The notes below the pieces were generated by a model, which was given only the letters and a program-made list of their open reading frames with translations, was not told the origin of the DNA and searched no databases. A program made the translations under genes and the position numbers. Source: Limnobacter sp. MED105 (GTDB lineage: Bacteria > Pseudomonadota > Gammaproteobacteria > Burkholderiales > Burkholderiaceae_B). From it: a DNA stretch of 64,000 nucleotides. Positions 44,703 to 52,812 of the stretch are shown piece by piece; positions within the stretch are counted from its first letter, which is position 1; each line of letters opens with the position of its first letter. Where the stretch lies: positions 62,001 through 126,000 of the forward strand of contig NZ_ABCT01000005.1 of NCBI RefSeq assembly GCF_000170915.1. The letters run 5' to 3'.

Positions 44703-45505
44703 TGGTTGAACCAACGGACGAGCACTCGGATCTGGATCGACGTTTTGGCGGAATAAGTCGCCTGTACGGTGATGGCACACATGCGTTTCTCAACCAGCTC
44801 GTTCATGCCATGGTGGTGGGTGTGGGTGGCGTGGGTTCCTGGGCAGTTGAGGCTTTGGCGCGCAGCGGGGTGGGGCGCATTACGCTGGTCGACATGGACC
44901 ACGTTGCTGAAAGCAACATCAATCGGCAAATTCAGGCCTGTGATGCCACCTTGGGGCGAGAAAAAATCAAGGCTTTGGCTGATCACATTCATGGCTATTT
45001 TCCGCAGTGCCAAGTTACCTTGGTGGATGCATTTCTGGAGCCAGACAATGCACAGGCGCTATTGACTGAATTTGCTGCTGCGGCTGGCGAATACAAAGTG
45101 GTGCTGGACTGTTGCGACAATGTGCGTGCGAAGGTGGCCATGGTGAATTGGGCCAAGCGTTTGAACCTTTCCGTGGTGTTGTCTGGCAGTGCTGGCGGAA
45201 AAACCAAACCCTGGCTGGTGCAACCGGCCGATTTGCGCGACACCACCAACGATCCCCTGCTTGCCAAGGTGAGGTACACACTGCGCCGCGAGCATGGATA
45301 CGCCAAAGACCCCAAGAAAAAACTGGGTGTGGCGGTTTTTTATTCAGCAGAGCAAGTCAAGCGCAGTGACACCTGCGAACCAGCGGCTGGCCTGAATTGC
45401 GCGGGTTACGGCTCGGTGGTCACAGTGACTGCCACCATGGGCATGCAAATGGCTGCGTGGGCCATCGCGAACTGCATGGATAAACGCCAGATAACTAACG
45501 CTTAA
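44702..45505 (+). CDS. tcdA: tRNA threonylcarbamoyladenosine dehydratase
   Basis: A 267-residue E1-like (ThiF/CsdL) enzyme that cyclises t6A37 to ct6A in tRNA. The nucleotide-binding motif is VGVGGVGSWAVEALARSGVG, followed by DMDHVAESNINRQIQA and VLDCCDNVRAKVAMVNWAKR. The N-terminal RRFGGISRLYGDG-like segment (RRFGGISRLYG) is a family mark. It is translationally coupled to the protease gene (TAATG) and overlaps the convergent msrA gene by 11 bp. Confidence 0.92.
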   Translation: MVEPTDEHSDLDRRFGGISRLYGDGTHAFLNQLVHAMVVGVGGVGSWAVEALARSGVGRITLVDMDHVAESNINRQIQACDATLGREKIKALADHIHGYFPQCQVTLVDAFLEPDNAQALLTEFAAAAGEYKVVLDCCDNVRAKVAMVNWAKRLNLSVVLSGSAGGKTKPWLVQPADLRDTTNDPLLAKVRYTLRREHGYAKDPKKKLGVAVFYSAEQVKRSDTCEPAAGLNCAGYGSVVTVTATMGMQMAAWAIANCMDKRQITNA

Positions 45506-46037
45506 ACAGGTCGCCGAACAGGTCTTCGGCTTTTTCAACCTTGGGCGCCACCACGTAGGCGCAGTAGGGTTGCATGGGGTTGTTCTCGAAATATTCCTGG
45601 TGGTATTTCTCAGCCGGAAAATAATTCAGCAACGGCGAAATCTCGGTCACCACTTTGTCTCGGAAAATTTTCCGTTTCTCCAAGTCTTCGACGAACGCCA
45701 CGGCTGTGTCGCGCTGCTCGGGCGTGTGAAAGAAAATAACCGAGCGGTATTGGGTTCCCACATCATTGCCTTGACGGTTCAAGGTGGTGGGGTCGTGGAT
45801 GGCAAAAAAGACCGCCAGAATTTTGCGAAACGAAATGATTTCGGGGTCGTAGTGCAGCCGAATCACCTCGGCATGCCCGGTTCTCCCGCCGCACACCTTG
45901 TCGTAATTGGGGTTGGGGTCGCTGCCCCCGCTGTAGCCCGATTCACACAACTCAATTCCCTTGAGTTGCCGGAAAACGGCTTCCGTACACCAGAAACAAC
46001 CCCCGCCCAAGGTTGCCTGTTCAATCTTGCTCGACAT
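45495..46037 (-). CDS. msrA: peptide-methionine (S)-S-oxide reductase
   Basis: A 180-residue MsrA. The catalytic motif GGCFWCTEAVF (residues 12-22) holds Cys14 in the canonical GCFW. GYSGGSDPNPNYDKVCGGRT and NYFPAEKYHQEYFENNPMQP are family signatures. It reduces methionine sulphoxide in proteins. The length is usual for the single-domain form, with no MsrB fusion. The start at 46037 is supported by good alignment of the N-terminus. It is convergent with tcdA and divergent from the yajC operon. Confidence 0.94.
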   Translation of the reverse strand: MSSKIEQATLGGGCFWCTEAVFRQLKGIELCESGYSGGSDPNPNYDKVCGGRTGHAEVIRLHYDPEIISFRKILAVFFAIHDPTTLNRQGNDVGTQYRSVIFFHTPEQRDTAVAFVEDLEKRKIFRDKVVTEISPLLNYFPAEKYHQEYFENNPMQPYCAYVVAPKVEKAEDLFGDLFKR

Positions 46038-46178
46038 AGATCAAAGCCTGTTTTTATTGTTCCCACAATCGCTAAGTGAATCTTTAAGTGGAACCCAAGT
46101 CAAGCCTTTTGGTCTGAATTTTAAGTGTCAAGCGTTGTATACTCGGCGCGAACCCATCACAACTTTAAGGAGATGACT

Positions 46179-46514
46179 GTGATTTCATCCGCGTTTGCGC
46201 AATCCGCAGCCGCTGGCCCGGAAAGTGGCCTTTTAAGCTTCTTGCCCCTCATTTTGATGTTTGGCGTACTTTATTTCTTGGCCATTCGTCCTCAAATGAA
46301 GCGTCAGAAAGAACACAAAGCCATGGTTGAAGCCCTGCAGAAAGGCGATGAAGTCATTGCCTCGGGTGGTTTGCTGGGCAAAATCAGCAAGATCAACGAG
46401 TCGTATATCACGCTGGAAGTGGCTGAAATGGGTGACAAGCCCGTTGAAGTTGTGCTGCAACGCGCTGCTGTACAAAGCCTGCTGCCCCGCGGCACCCTGA
46501 AAGAAACACGTTAA
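46179..46514 (+). CDS. yajC: preprotein translocase subunit YajC
   Basis: A 111-residue single-pass protein (membrane helix at about residues 18-36, SFLPLILMFGVLYFLAIRP) with the conserved RPQMKRQKEH and the KGDEVIASGGLLGKI segment. It assists the Sec translocase with SecDF. The ribosome-binding site decides the start: AAGGAG lies directly against an ATG at 46173 (no spacing) but six bases before the GTG at 46179, so the GTG is preferred and gives the usual ISSAFAQ N-terminus. A TATACT box at 46138-46143 is a likely -10. It is the first gene of yajC-secD-secF. Confidence 0.92.
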   Translation: MISSAFAQSAAAGPESGLLSFLPLILMFGVLYFLAIRPQMKRQKEHKAMVEALQKGDEVIASGGLLGKISKINESYITLEVAEMGDKPVEVVLQRAAVQSLLPRGTLKETR

Positions 46515-46523
46515 TTTGCTGTC

Positions 46524-48416
46524 ATGAATCGATACCCTGTCTGGAAGTACCTGATGATCGCCATTGTTTTGGTGCTGGGTGTGTTGTACACCCTGCCCAA
46601 TTTTTATGGCGAAGCGCCTGCTGTGCAGGTTTCAAGTGGCAAGTCCACATTGAAACTGTCTCCTGATCTGGCTGGTCAATTGTCCAGCCAGCTTGAGGCG
46701 CAGGGTATCAAGCCCGACGGGGTGTTTTTCGAAGAAACACTGGGCGGTGGAACGCTTAAACTCAGGTTCAACTCGTCTGAAGAGCAGCTTAAGGCCAGGG
46801 ACTTTCTTCAAAGCAAGCTCAACCCAGACCCGGCAGACCCCGACTACATTGTGGCCCTGAACTTGTTGTCTCGTTCACCCGACTGGTTAACCAACATCAA
46901 TGCCCTACCGATGTACCTGGGCCTCGATTTGCGAGGTGGTGTGCATTTCCTGTTGCAAGTGGACATGGACGCCGCGCTCGAAAAACGCAAAGACGCATTG
47001 CTGGCCAGTGCCAAGCAAACCCTGCGTGAAGAAGATTTGCGGTATGCCAGTGCGCCGCGCACGCCTGCTGGCTTTAACCTGACTTTCCGCGATGCAGAAG
47101 CTCGCAACAAGGCACAAGCTGCTTTGGCCAAGGAATACCCGGACTTGCAGTTGGCCACGCCTGAGAACAGCTCGGAATTTGCGCTTGTGGCAACGCTGGC
47201 ACCAGAAATTGAACAGCAGGCGCGTGAATATGCATTGCGGCAAAACATCACCACGCTGCACAACCGAATTAATGAACTGGGTGTGGCCGAGCCTGTGATT
47301 CAACGCCAGGGGGCAGACCGCATTGTGGTTCAGCTACCTGGTGTGCAAGACACGGCCAAGGCCAAAGACATTCTGGGCCGCACAGCTACGCTGGAAGTTC
47401 GGATGGTGGACGATAGCCCTGAAGCGCAATCAGCTTTGGCCAGCGGCATTGTGCCTTTTGGTCTGGAGCGATACACCGAACGCGGTGGCCGGGATTTGTT
47501 GCTGAAGTCGGAAGTGATTTTGACTGGTGATAACCTGACCGACGCGCAAGCCGGCTTTGACAACCAAACTCAAGAGCCCGCGGTGCATTTGACGCTGGAC
47601 AGCCAGGGTTCCCGTATTTTCCGGAATATCACTGCTGAAAATATCGGCAAGCGCATGGCGATTGTGCTGATCGAGAAAGGCAAGGGCGAGGTCGTAACTG
47701 CCCCTGTCATTCGCGGTGAAATTGGCGGTGGGCGCGTTCAAATTTCAGGCAGCATGAATACGGTTGAATCTGCTGACCTCGCCTTGTTGCTGCGTGCGGG
47801 TTCGCTGGCTGCGCCCATGGATATTATTGAAGAGCGCACCATTGGCCCAAGCCTGGGTGCCGACAATATTGACAAGGGTATTAACTCTACCTTGTACGGT
47901 TTTGTTGCTTTGGGCATCTTCATGATGCTGTATTACCTGTTGTTTGGTGTGTTTTCTGTGTTTGCCTTGGCAGTAAACGTGTTGCTGTTGTTTGCTTTGT
48001 TGTCGGTGTTGCAAGCCACCCTCACCTTGCCCGGTTTGGCTGCTGTTGCGCTTACCTTGGGTATGGCAATTGATGCCAACGTGCTGATCAACGAACGTAT
48101 TCGAGAAGAACTCCGGGACGGTGCACAGCCACAACAAGCCATTGCTGCTGGTTACGAGCGTGCATGGGCCACTATTCTTGATTCCAACATCACCACCTTG
48201 ATCGCTGGTTTGGCTTTGCTGATTTTCGGCTCAGGCCCAGTGCGTGGTTTTGCCGTGGTGCACTGCCTGGGAATTTTGACTTCAATTTTCAGTGCGGTTG
48301 TGGTGTCTCGTGGCGTGGTCAACCTGTGGTACGGCCGTAAAAAGAAATTGGACTCTGTCAGCATTGGGCAAATCTGGCGCCCCACTGACAGCACTGCTGT
48401 CGCAAAAAAAGCGTGA
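46524..48416 (+). CDS. secD: protein translocase subunit SecD
   Basis: A 630-residue membrane protein. It has one N-terminal helix (residues 7-26), a large periplasmic P1 domain, and five C-terminal helices. Signatures include LGLDLRGGVHFLLQVDMDAA, NELGVAEPVIQRQGADRIVV, and the AIDANVLINERIREELRDGA motif of the RND-type transmembrane core. It uses the proton gradient to pull exported proteins from the translocon. It starts 9 bp after yajC and is followed 34 bp later by secF. Confidence 0.95.
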   Translation: MNRYPVWKYLMIAIVLVLGVLYTLPNFYGEAPAVQVSSGKSTLKLSPDLAGQLSSQLEAQGIKPDGVFFEETLGGGTLKLRFNSSEEQLKARDFLQSKLNPDPADPDYIVALNLLSRSPDWLTNINALPMYLGLDLRGGVHFLLQVDMDAALEKRKDALLASAKQTLREEDLRYASAPRTPAGFNLTFRDAEARNKAQAALAKEYPDLQLATPENSSEFALVATLAPEIEQQAREYALRQNITTLHNRINELGVAEPVIQRQGADRIVVQLPGVQDTAKAKDILGRTATLEVRMVDDSPEAQSALASGIVPFGLERYTERGGRDLLLKSEVILTGDNLTDAQAGFDNQTQEPAVHLTLDSQGSRIFRNITAENIGKRMAIVLIEKGKGEVVTAPVIRGEIGGGRVQISGSMNTVESADLALLLRAGSLAAPMDIIEERTIGPSLGADNIDKGINSTLYGFVALGIFMMLYYLLFGVFSVFALAVNVLLLFALLSVLQATLTLPGLAAVALTLGMAIDANVLINERIREELRDGAQPQQAIAAGYERAWATILDSNITTLIAGLALLIFGSGPVRGFAVVHCLGILTSIFSAVVVSRGVVNLWYGRKKKLDSVSIGQIWRPTDSTAVAKKA

Positions 48417-48450
48417 CTCACACCAACCGAACCAAGTGAATTAAAAGCAA

Positions 48451-49404
48451 ATGGAACTATTCAGAATTACAAAAGACATTCCGTTCATGCGGCATGCCAA
48501 AATTTTCAATATCATCTCATTCCTCACTTTTGCGGCAGCGGTGTTTTTCCTGTCCACCAAAGGCTTGAACTTGAGCGTGGAATTCACGGGTGGCGTGCTG
48601 GTTGAGGCCCGTTATTCCCAGCCGGCTGAACTCGAGAAAATTCGCGAAGGTTTGCGCGCCACAGGAATTGACGAACCCCAGGTTCAAAACTTTGGTACCG
48701 CGCGTGATGTGTTGGTTCGCCTGGCGGTGAAAGATCTGCAGTCGGGCGTATTGGGTACTGAGGGCAAACTGAATCAGCAAGCAATGACCGAACAGGTGTT
48801 AAGTTTGGGCGGCCCAGATGTGCAGTTGATGCGGGTTGAATTTGTTGGGCCGCAAGTAGGTCGGGAGCTGGCTGAAAACGGCGTGATCGCATTGATGGTG
48901 GTCATCATCGGCATCATGATTTACCTGGCCCTTCGTTTCGAATGGAAGTTCGCAGTTTCAGCGATTGTGGCCAACTTGCACGACGTGGTCATCATTCTTG
49001 GTTTTTTTGCCTTCTTCGGCTGGGAGTTTTCCCTGTCGGTACTGGCCGCTGTGTTGGCAGTTTTGGGTTATTCGGTGAACGAATCGGTGGTGGTATTTGA
49101 TCGAATTCGGGAAACATTCAAGAAAGTTCGTCGGATGACAGTGTCAGAAACAATTGACAATGCAATTACCCGAACAATTTCACGCACCATTATCACGCAT
49201 GGATCTACCCAAATCATGGTGTGTTCTATGTTGTTTTTCGGTGGTCCCACTTTACATGGCTTTGCCTTGGCCTTAACTATCGGTATTCTGTTCGGTATCT
49301 ATTCGTCAGTATTGGTGGCCAGCCCCATGTTGATGTGGATGGGCCTGACCAGGGAAGACCTGGTGAAACCCGTGAAAAAAGACAAAGAATTTGAGACTCC
49401 GTAA
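48451..49404 (+). CDS. secF: protein translocase subunit SecF
   Basis: A 317-residue partner of SecD with six membrane helices. The first is FNIISFLTFAAAVFFLSTKG, followed by LSVEFTGGVLVEARY. The RND core has GYSVNESVVVFDRIRETFKK and ITHGSTQIMVCSMLFFGGPT. The length and layout are normal. A short spacer (24 bp) separates it from a gene starting with GTG that encodes a PilZ protein, which may be in the same transcript. Confidence 0.95.
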   Translation: MELFRITKDIPFMRHAKIFNIISFLTFAAAVFFLSTKGLNLSVEFTGGVLVEARYSQPAELEKIREGLRATGIDEPQVQNFGTARDVLVRLAVKDLQSGVLGTEGKLNQQAMTEQVLSLGGPDVQLMRVEFVGPQVGRELAENGVIALMVVIIGIMIYLALRFEWKFAVSAIVANLHDVVIILGFFAFFGWEFSLSVLAAVLAVLGYSVNESVVVFDRIRETFKKVRRMTVSETIDNAITRTISRTIITHGSTQIMVCSMLFFGGPTLHGFALALTIGILFGIYSSVLVASPMLMWMGLTREDLVKPVKKDKEFETP

Positions 49405-49428
49405 AGCGGAGTAAGCAAGCGAGGCAGT

Positions 49429-50361
49429 GTGGACAATCCCAAAGACCTTTCGCCACTGGCCAAAGGCGACATTGAAATAGGTAAAGCGCTGCCATTCGCG
49501 ATTTTTGACAGAAGTGGTGTATTGCTGCTGGCTGAAGGCCAAGCGGTGAACAGTCAGAAACAGCTTGATGAACTGGCTGCCAAGGGCCTATATCACAATC
49601 CCCGGTGGGCCTCCAACTTCGTTATTCAACCTGGCAAACCTCAGCTTGATTCAACGGCTTTGCCTAGAATGCTTCCGGCGAAGCAGGCGTTCGAGGACCC
49701 CTTCGAAACGGGCAGTCAACTGAAAATGTTCGCGCCCGGTCAGGCCAAAGATCCCTTCCACGTTCGTTTAATTGGCAGCATTCCTCAAGCAGCCATTTTG
49801 ATCACGCACCCCATGCGGGATGGTAAATGCGTATTTGCCAAAGAGGGGCAGGTTTGGGAATTTCAAGCCACCTACGGTTTGTCCATTTACCGCTTTAGTT
49901 CAATGATCGAAAAGGTATTGTTGTCGCCGCACCCACTGATTGTGATGTCATGGCCGCATGAAACTCACCTCGAGTCGCAGGCCATTCGCCGAGCCAGGCG
50001 GGTGAATTGTGATTTGCCCGCAACCATTCGTTTGAATGACAGTAAAGGTGGTTCAGTCGAGTCGATCACTGCGGTGATCGATAACATTTCCACAGGTGGG
50101 CTTGAGCTGTTGTTTTCCAAAGCGGTGTCGTTCAACATGGGGCAATCCATTTCTATTGCATTTCAAATTATCCTGGATGACCGCAAGTACCTGATTGAAT
50201 GCGACGCCGAGGTGGTCTCAAAACCGCGTGACTCTGGCCCCACTTCATCAAGCTACGGCTTTGCCTTAAAGTCCTTGGGCGATGAGCAGTTTGCAGTCAT
50301 TCACGCGTTTGTCAGCGATCGCCTGAATCACCGCCTGGGCCCACAACTTTATTCAAAGTAG
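49429..50361 (+). CDS. PilZ-domain protein (c-di-GMP binding, YcgR-like)
   Basis: A 310-residue protein. A C-terminal PilZ domain spans about residues 184-298, with the RxxxR region (RRARRVNCDLPATIRL) and the D/NxSxxG motif (VIDNISTGGLELL), so the c-di-GMP-binding residues are present. The N-terminal 170 residues include a YcgR-like flagellar-brake/PilZN domain (VRLIGSIPQAAILITHPM, FAKEGQVWEFQATYGLSIYR). The likely role is control of motility or pili. It starts at GTG and faces the minor-pilin operon tail to tail with 2 bp between the stops. Confidence 0.87.
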   Translation: MDNPKDLSPLAKGDIEIGKALPFAIFDRSGVLLLAEGQAVNSQKQLDELAAKGLYHNPRWASNFVIQPGKPQLDSTALPRMLPAKQAFEDPFETGSQLKMFAPGQAKDPFHVRLIGSIPQAAILITHPMRDGKCVFAKEGQVWEFQATYGLSIYRFSSMIEKVLLSPHPLIVMSWPHETHLESQAIRRARRVNCDLPATIRLNDSKGGSVESITAVIDNISTGGLELLFSKAVSFNMGQSISIAFQIILDDRKYLIECDAEVVSKPRDSGPTSSSYGFALKSLGDEQFAVIHAFVSDRLNHRLGPQLYSK

Positions 50362-50363
50362 CC

Positions 50364-50909
50364 TCACAGCGGGCTAACCAGAGTGTACACACTGACGTTT
50401 TCTGTTTGGTTGTCTCGTGTGTGCGCATCAATCCAACTGGCTTCAATGTGCACCCAAACCCCGTTGGTTTGCGTGTTTAAACTGGGCAAGGGCCGGATGC
50501 TGATGCATGAAGCAGCCCCCTGTGACCATGCTCGGGGCAAGGTGGCCTGGTTCACATTAATTGCGTTATTGGGTGCCCCCAAGGCCCTTGGTCCATTGCT
50601 GGTGCATTCGTAGCCTCTTGCACCCGCATAACTGTTCAAGTGGTCTTCCAGTCGCCCCGAGAACTGTTGCATCCGGGAAATGATTTGCCCACGTGGCGTG
50701 TCCCTGTCTAGGTCTGAAATATTGGCCAACAACACATTGCCAATTTCCGCAACCTGAGTCGCCGCGATTGAACGCACATGGGTCGAGTTTTTGGCACCAA
50801 AATTGGCGGTCCAGTTTTTGGCATACAACACCAAACCAATCGACAGCACCAGTATAGCTATCAAGGCATCAACCATTGCAAACCCGTTTTTTCTAGAATC
50901 CAACTTCAT
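50364..50909 (-). CDS. PilV-like minor pilin
   Basis: A 181-residue prepilin-like protein. A short basic leader ends in Gly followed by FAMVDALIAILVLSIGLVLY, a type IV pilin N-terminal helix. The residue at mature +5 is Asp instead of Glu. The globular part has four Cys-containing or Gln-rich segments (SGRLEDHLNSYAGARGYECT). The frame extends upstream to 51110, but the ATG at 50909 is the pilin start. It overlaps the PilX-like gene by 17 bp. It is the last gene of the operon. Confidence 0.8.
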   Translation of the reverse strand: MKLDSRKNGFAMVDALIAILVLSIGLVLYAKNWTANFGAKNSTHVRSIAATQVAEIGNVLLANISDLDRDTPRGQIISRMQQFSGRLEDHLNSYAGARGYECTSNGPRALGAPNNAINVNQATLPRAWSQGAASCISIRPLPSLNTQTNGVWVHIEASWIDAHTRDNQTENVSVYTLVSPL

Positions 50910-51615
50910 GTTTACCCTTTGATTTCGGAGGTGGTGGCCGGGGTTCTTCCCGGGGCGGTGGCTCTGAAGGAGGTGGGTGTTGAACCGGTGGCGCTGGTGG
51001 AGGTGGCGGTGGCGGATTGGGGTCAGGTGGCCTGGGCGGTGGAGGTGGGGGTGGCGGTGTTTGAATTGGATTGTAGGGCAGACCGTTGCTGTCTTCCCGG
51101 TTGAATACAAATGAGCGTTTAACGCAGCCTGAATCTACACCGTCACTTCCGGAACAATTCACGCTGGCCACAATTTCAAAAGTCGCCCGATAATTTTCAT
51201 CAGAAATGGCGTGGTCGCAATTGTAAGGAACCACAATGCCCCGAATCACGATGTCCTGCCGCACATCGACGGGTGTGTCAGGGCTGGCCAACTGTATTTG
51301 CGGGTTCAACGTTTCAGGCAAGGCAACCGTCAAAGAGCATTCGCCGATGATGCGGGTGTCGCCGCGGTGAGAATCGATTAATTGCTGAATGGCAGCATCG
51401 TTACCAAAGTTGTGGGTGTAGTGCCGAAGGCCGGCATAGGCCAGTTGACGGGCTTCTTCAATGTGCTGTTTGGAGTTGGACAAATAAAGATCAAGGCTTG
51501 TAGTGGTGATGTTTTGTAGACTGATGAGCCCGAACACAATCACCAACACTACACATACAAACACGCCGAGTGCGCCGGTTTGTAATTTCTCTTGCAAGCT
51601 GCGCCACTTTTTCAT
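50893..51615 (-). CDS. PilX-like minor pilin with proline-rich C-terminal tail
   Basis: A 240-residue protein. The N-terminal helix follows a Gly (TGALGVFVCVVLVIVFGLIS, residues 13-32) in the manner of a prepilin, but mature +5 is Phe and not Glu. Residues 40-175 resemble a PilX globular domain and include several Cys. The last third is unusual: residues 187-230 hold 31 prolines in 44 residues, followed by a basic end (KSKGKHEVGF). Such poly-Pro stretches need EF-P for translation. The tail might be a surface adhesin stalk or wall linker. It overlaps PilW by 4 bp (ATGA) and PilV by 17 bp. Confidence 0.78.
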   Translation of the reverse strand: MKKWRSLQEKLQTGALGVFVCVVLVIVFGLISLQNITTTSLDLYLSNSKQHIEEARQLAYAGLRHYTHNFGNDAAIQQLIDSHRGDTRIIGECSLTVALPETLNPQIQLASPDTPVDVRQDIVIRGIVVPYNCDHAISDENYRATFEIVASVNCSGSDGVDSGCVKRSFVFNREDSNGLPYNPIQTPPPPPPPPRPPDPNPPPPPPPAPPVQHPPPSEPPPREEPRPPPPKSKGKHEVGF

Positions 51616-52331
51616 GATCCAACCCTTACCCGCGTCGTGTTCAGCAGGTGAATGATCCTGGCCTCCTCGTACTGTCCCTCGGTCAGGTTGTTGCCAATTT
51701 TGGCTTTGAACATGGCAATCCAGAACATATTGGATTCCGGGTTGTTCTCAATCACCGAGTTGCAGTTCTGTTCATAATGCGCTGTGACCTGATTGGGCGT
51801 ATTGGCTTGAAACCTGCAAAAACGAATATTGGTGAATTCAAAGTCGTGCTTGTTGTTTAAATCAAGCCAGTCTGGGTTGTTGCCGCAGAATGAGCCATGG
51901 TCAAATTGCGCCATGTTGACGCCATTCAGTTGCCGTTGAGACAGCACGCCATTGATCAGACGAAAGCCCGTTAAGTTAATCACGTCATTGCCGCTGCGAC
52001 TAACCCGGGTAGGGATACTCAAGCAAAAGTTTTTGTTGGTGGCTTGGTATCCATTGCATTGCGCGGCCTGGTTTTGCAAGCTGCACAGTTGTATGCCTTT
52101 GGCCTCGACGTCCGGGTTTTGGTAACTGCCGCCCCGGTTCAGGTGAACCGTTACAATTTCACCAATCCGGTTGACCTGGTCAACCAGGTTTTCGGTATTC
52201 AAATCGTTCTGCGCACGCATGCTGACCCCCATTAACTTGAGTGCGCCAGTGATGCTGATTGCCAACAAGGCCATGCCAATCAGCAAACTGACTGAAGATG
52301 CGCCATGACAATTTGGTTTTTTGTCAGTCAT
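51612..52331 (-). CDS. PilW-like minor pilin
   Basis: A 239-residue protein. A short leader ends in HG and is followed by ASSVSLLIGMALLAISITGA, the hydrophobic pilin helix. The usual Glu at mature +5 is a Ser. The C-terminal region contains a long globular domain with several Cys (DFEFTNIRFCRFQANTPN and FCGNNPDW) and no membrane segments, as in PilW. It overlaps the FimT-like gene by 8 bp and the PilX-like gene by 4 bp, so translation is probably coupled. Confidence 0.75.
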   Translation of the reverse strand: MTDKKPNCHGASSVSLLIGMALLAISITGALKLMGVSMRAQNDLNTENLVDQVNRIGEIVTVHLNRGGSYQNPDVEAKGIQLCSLQNQAAQCNGYQATNKNFCLSIPTRVSRSGNDVINLTGFRLINGVLSQRQLNGVNMAQFDHGSFCGNNPDWLDLNNKHDFEFTNIRFCRFQANTPNQVTAHYEQNCNSVIENNPESNMFWIAMFKAKIGNNLTEGQYEEARIIHLLNTTRVRVGS

Positions 52332-52812
52332 AGCTCACCACTCCGTTGCCGATGCCCAAGTAGGTAATTTCTGCGCGTTTGTCACGGTAGTTCAGGGTTA
52401 GGCGTGTTTGGTTTTGTGTATCCAGTACACCCGACACGGCATTGAAATTCAGGTCCACTGCGCCAGCCAAGGTGACGTTACTCAAGGTGGCTGAAAATCC
52501 GCGGTTGTTTTGGCTGCCAGTTTGCGCGTACCACGCACTACAACCTTTCATAAACGAATCGTGTTGAACGGTTACATTTACGTTCACCGCACCATTGGCT
52601 GGCTGCAGATTCATCTTGACCGGGCATTCAGTGATTGCAGCCAAGTTACGGGCTTGGTCCACATAGGTGTCCAGCCGTGAAACTTTCACTTTTAGCGTTT
52701 GTTTGTTCAACACCGAGTTCATGCCGGGAATGACCGAAACCGCCAATACACCCACCACAGCAAGCCCAATCAGTATTTCCATCAACGTGAAACCCAGATT
52801 GGTCTTAGCCAT
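52324..52812 (-). CDS. FimT/GspH-type pseudopilin
   Basis: A 162-residue protein with a canonical prepilin N-terminus: NLG then FTLMEILIGLAVVGVLAVSV, with Glu at mature +5. The C-terminal part is the GspH/FimT beta domain (ITECPVKMNLQPANGAVNVN, then TLNYRDKRAEITYLGIGN). FimT-type proteins are minor components of the type IV pilus and may bind DNA. The frame extends upstream to 52893, but the ATG at 52812 is the pilin start. It overlaps the neighbouring genes by 8 bp on each side. Confidence 0.85.
   Translation of the reverse strand: MAKTNLGFTLMEILIGLAVVGVLAVSVIPGMNSVLNKQTLKVKVSRLDTYVDQARNLAAITECPVKMNLQPANGAVNVNVTVQHDSFMKGCSAWYAQTGSQNNRGFSATLSNVTLAGAVDLNFNAVSGVLDTQNQTRLTLNYRDKRAEITYLGIGNGVVSYD

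Noticed and set aside
50778-51104. Plus-strand frame with Val/Gly-rich product opposite the proline tract
   Set aside because: It is the reverse image of the proline codons of the PilX-like gene.
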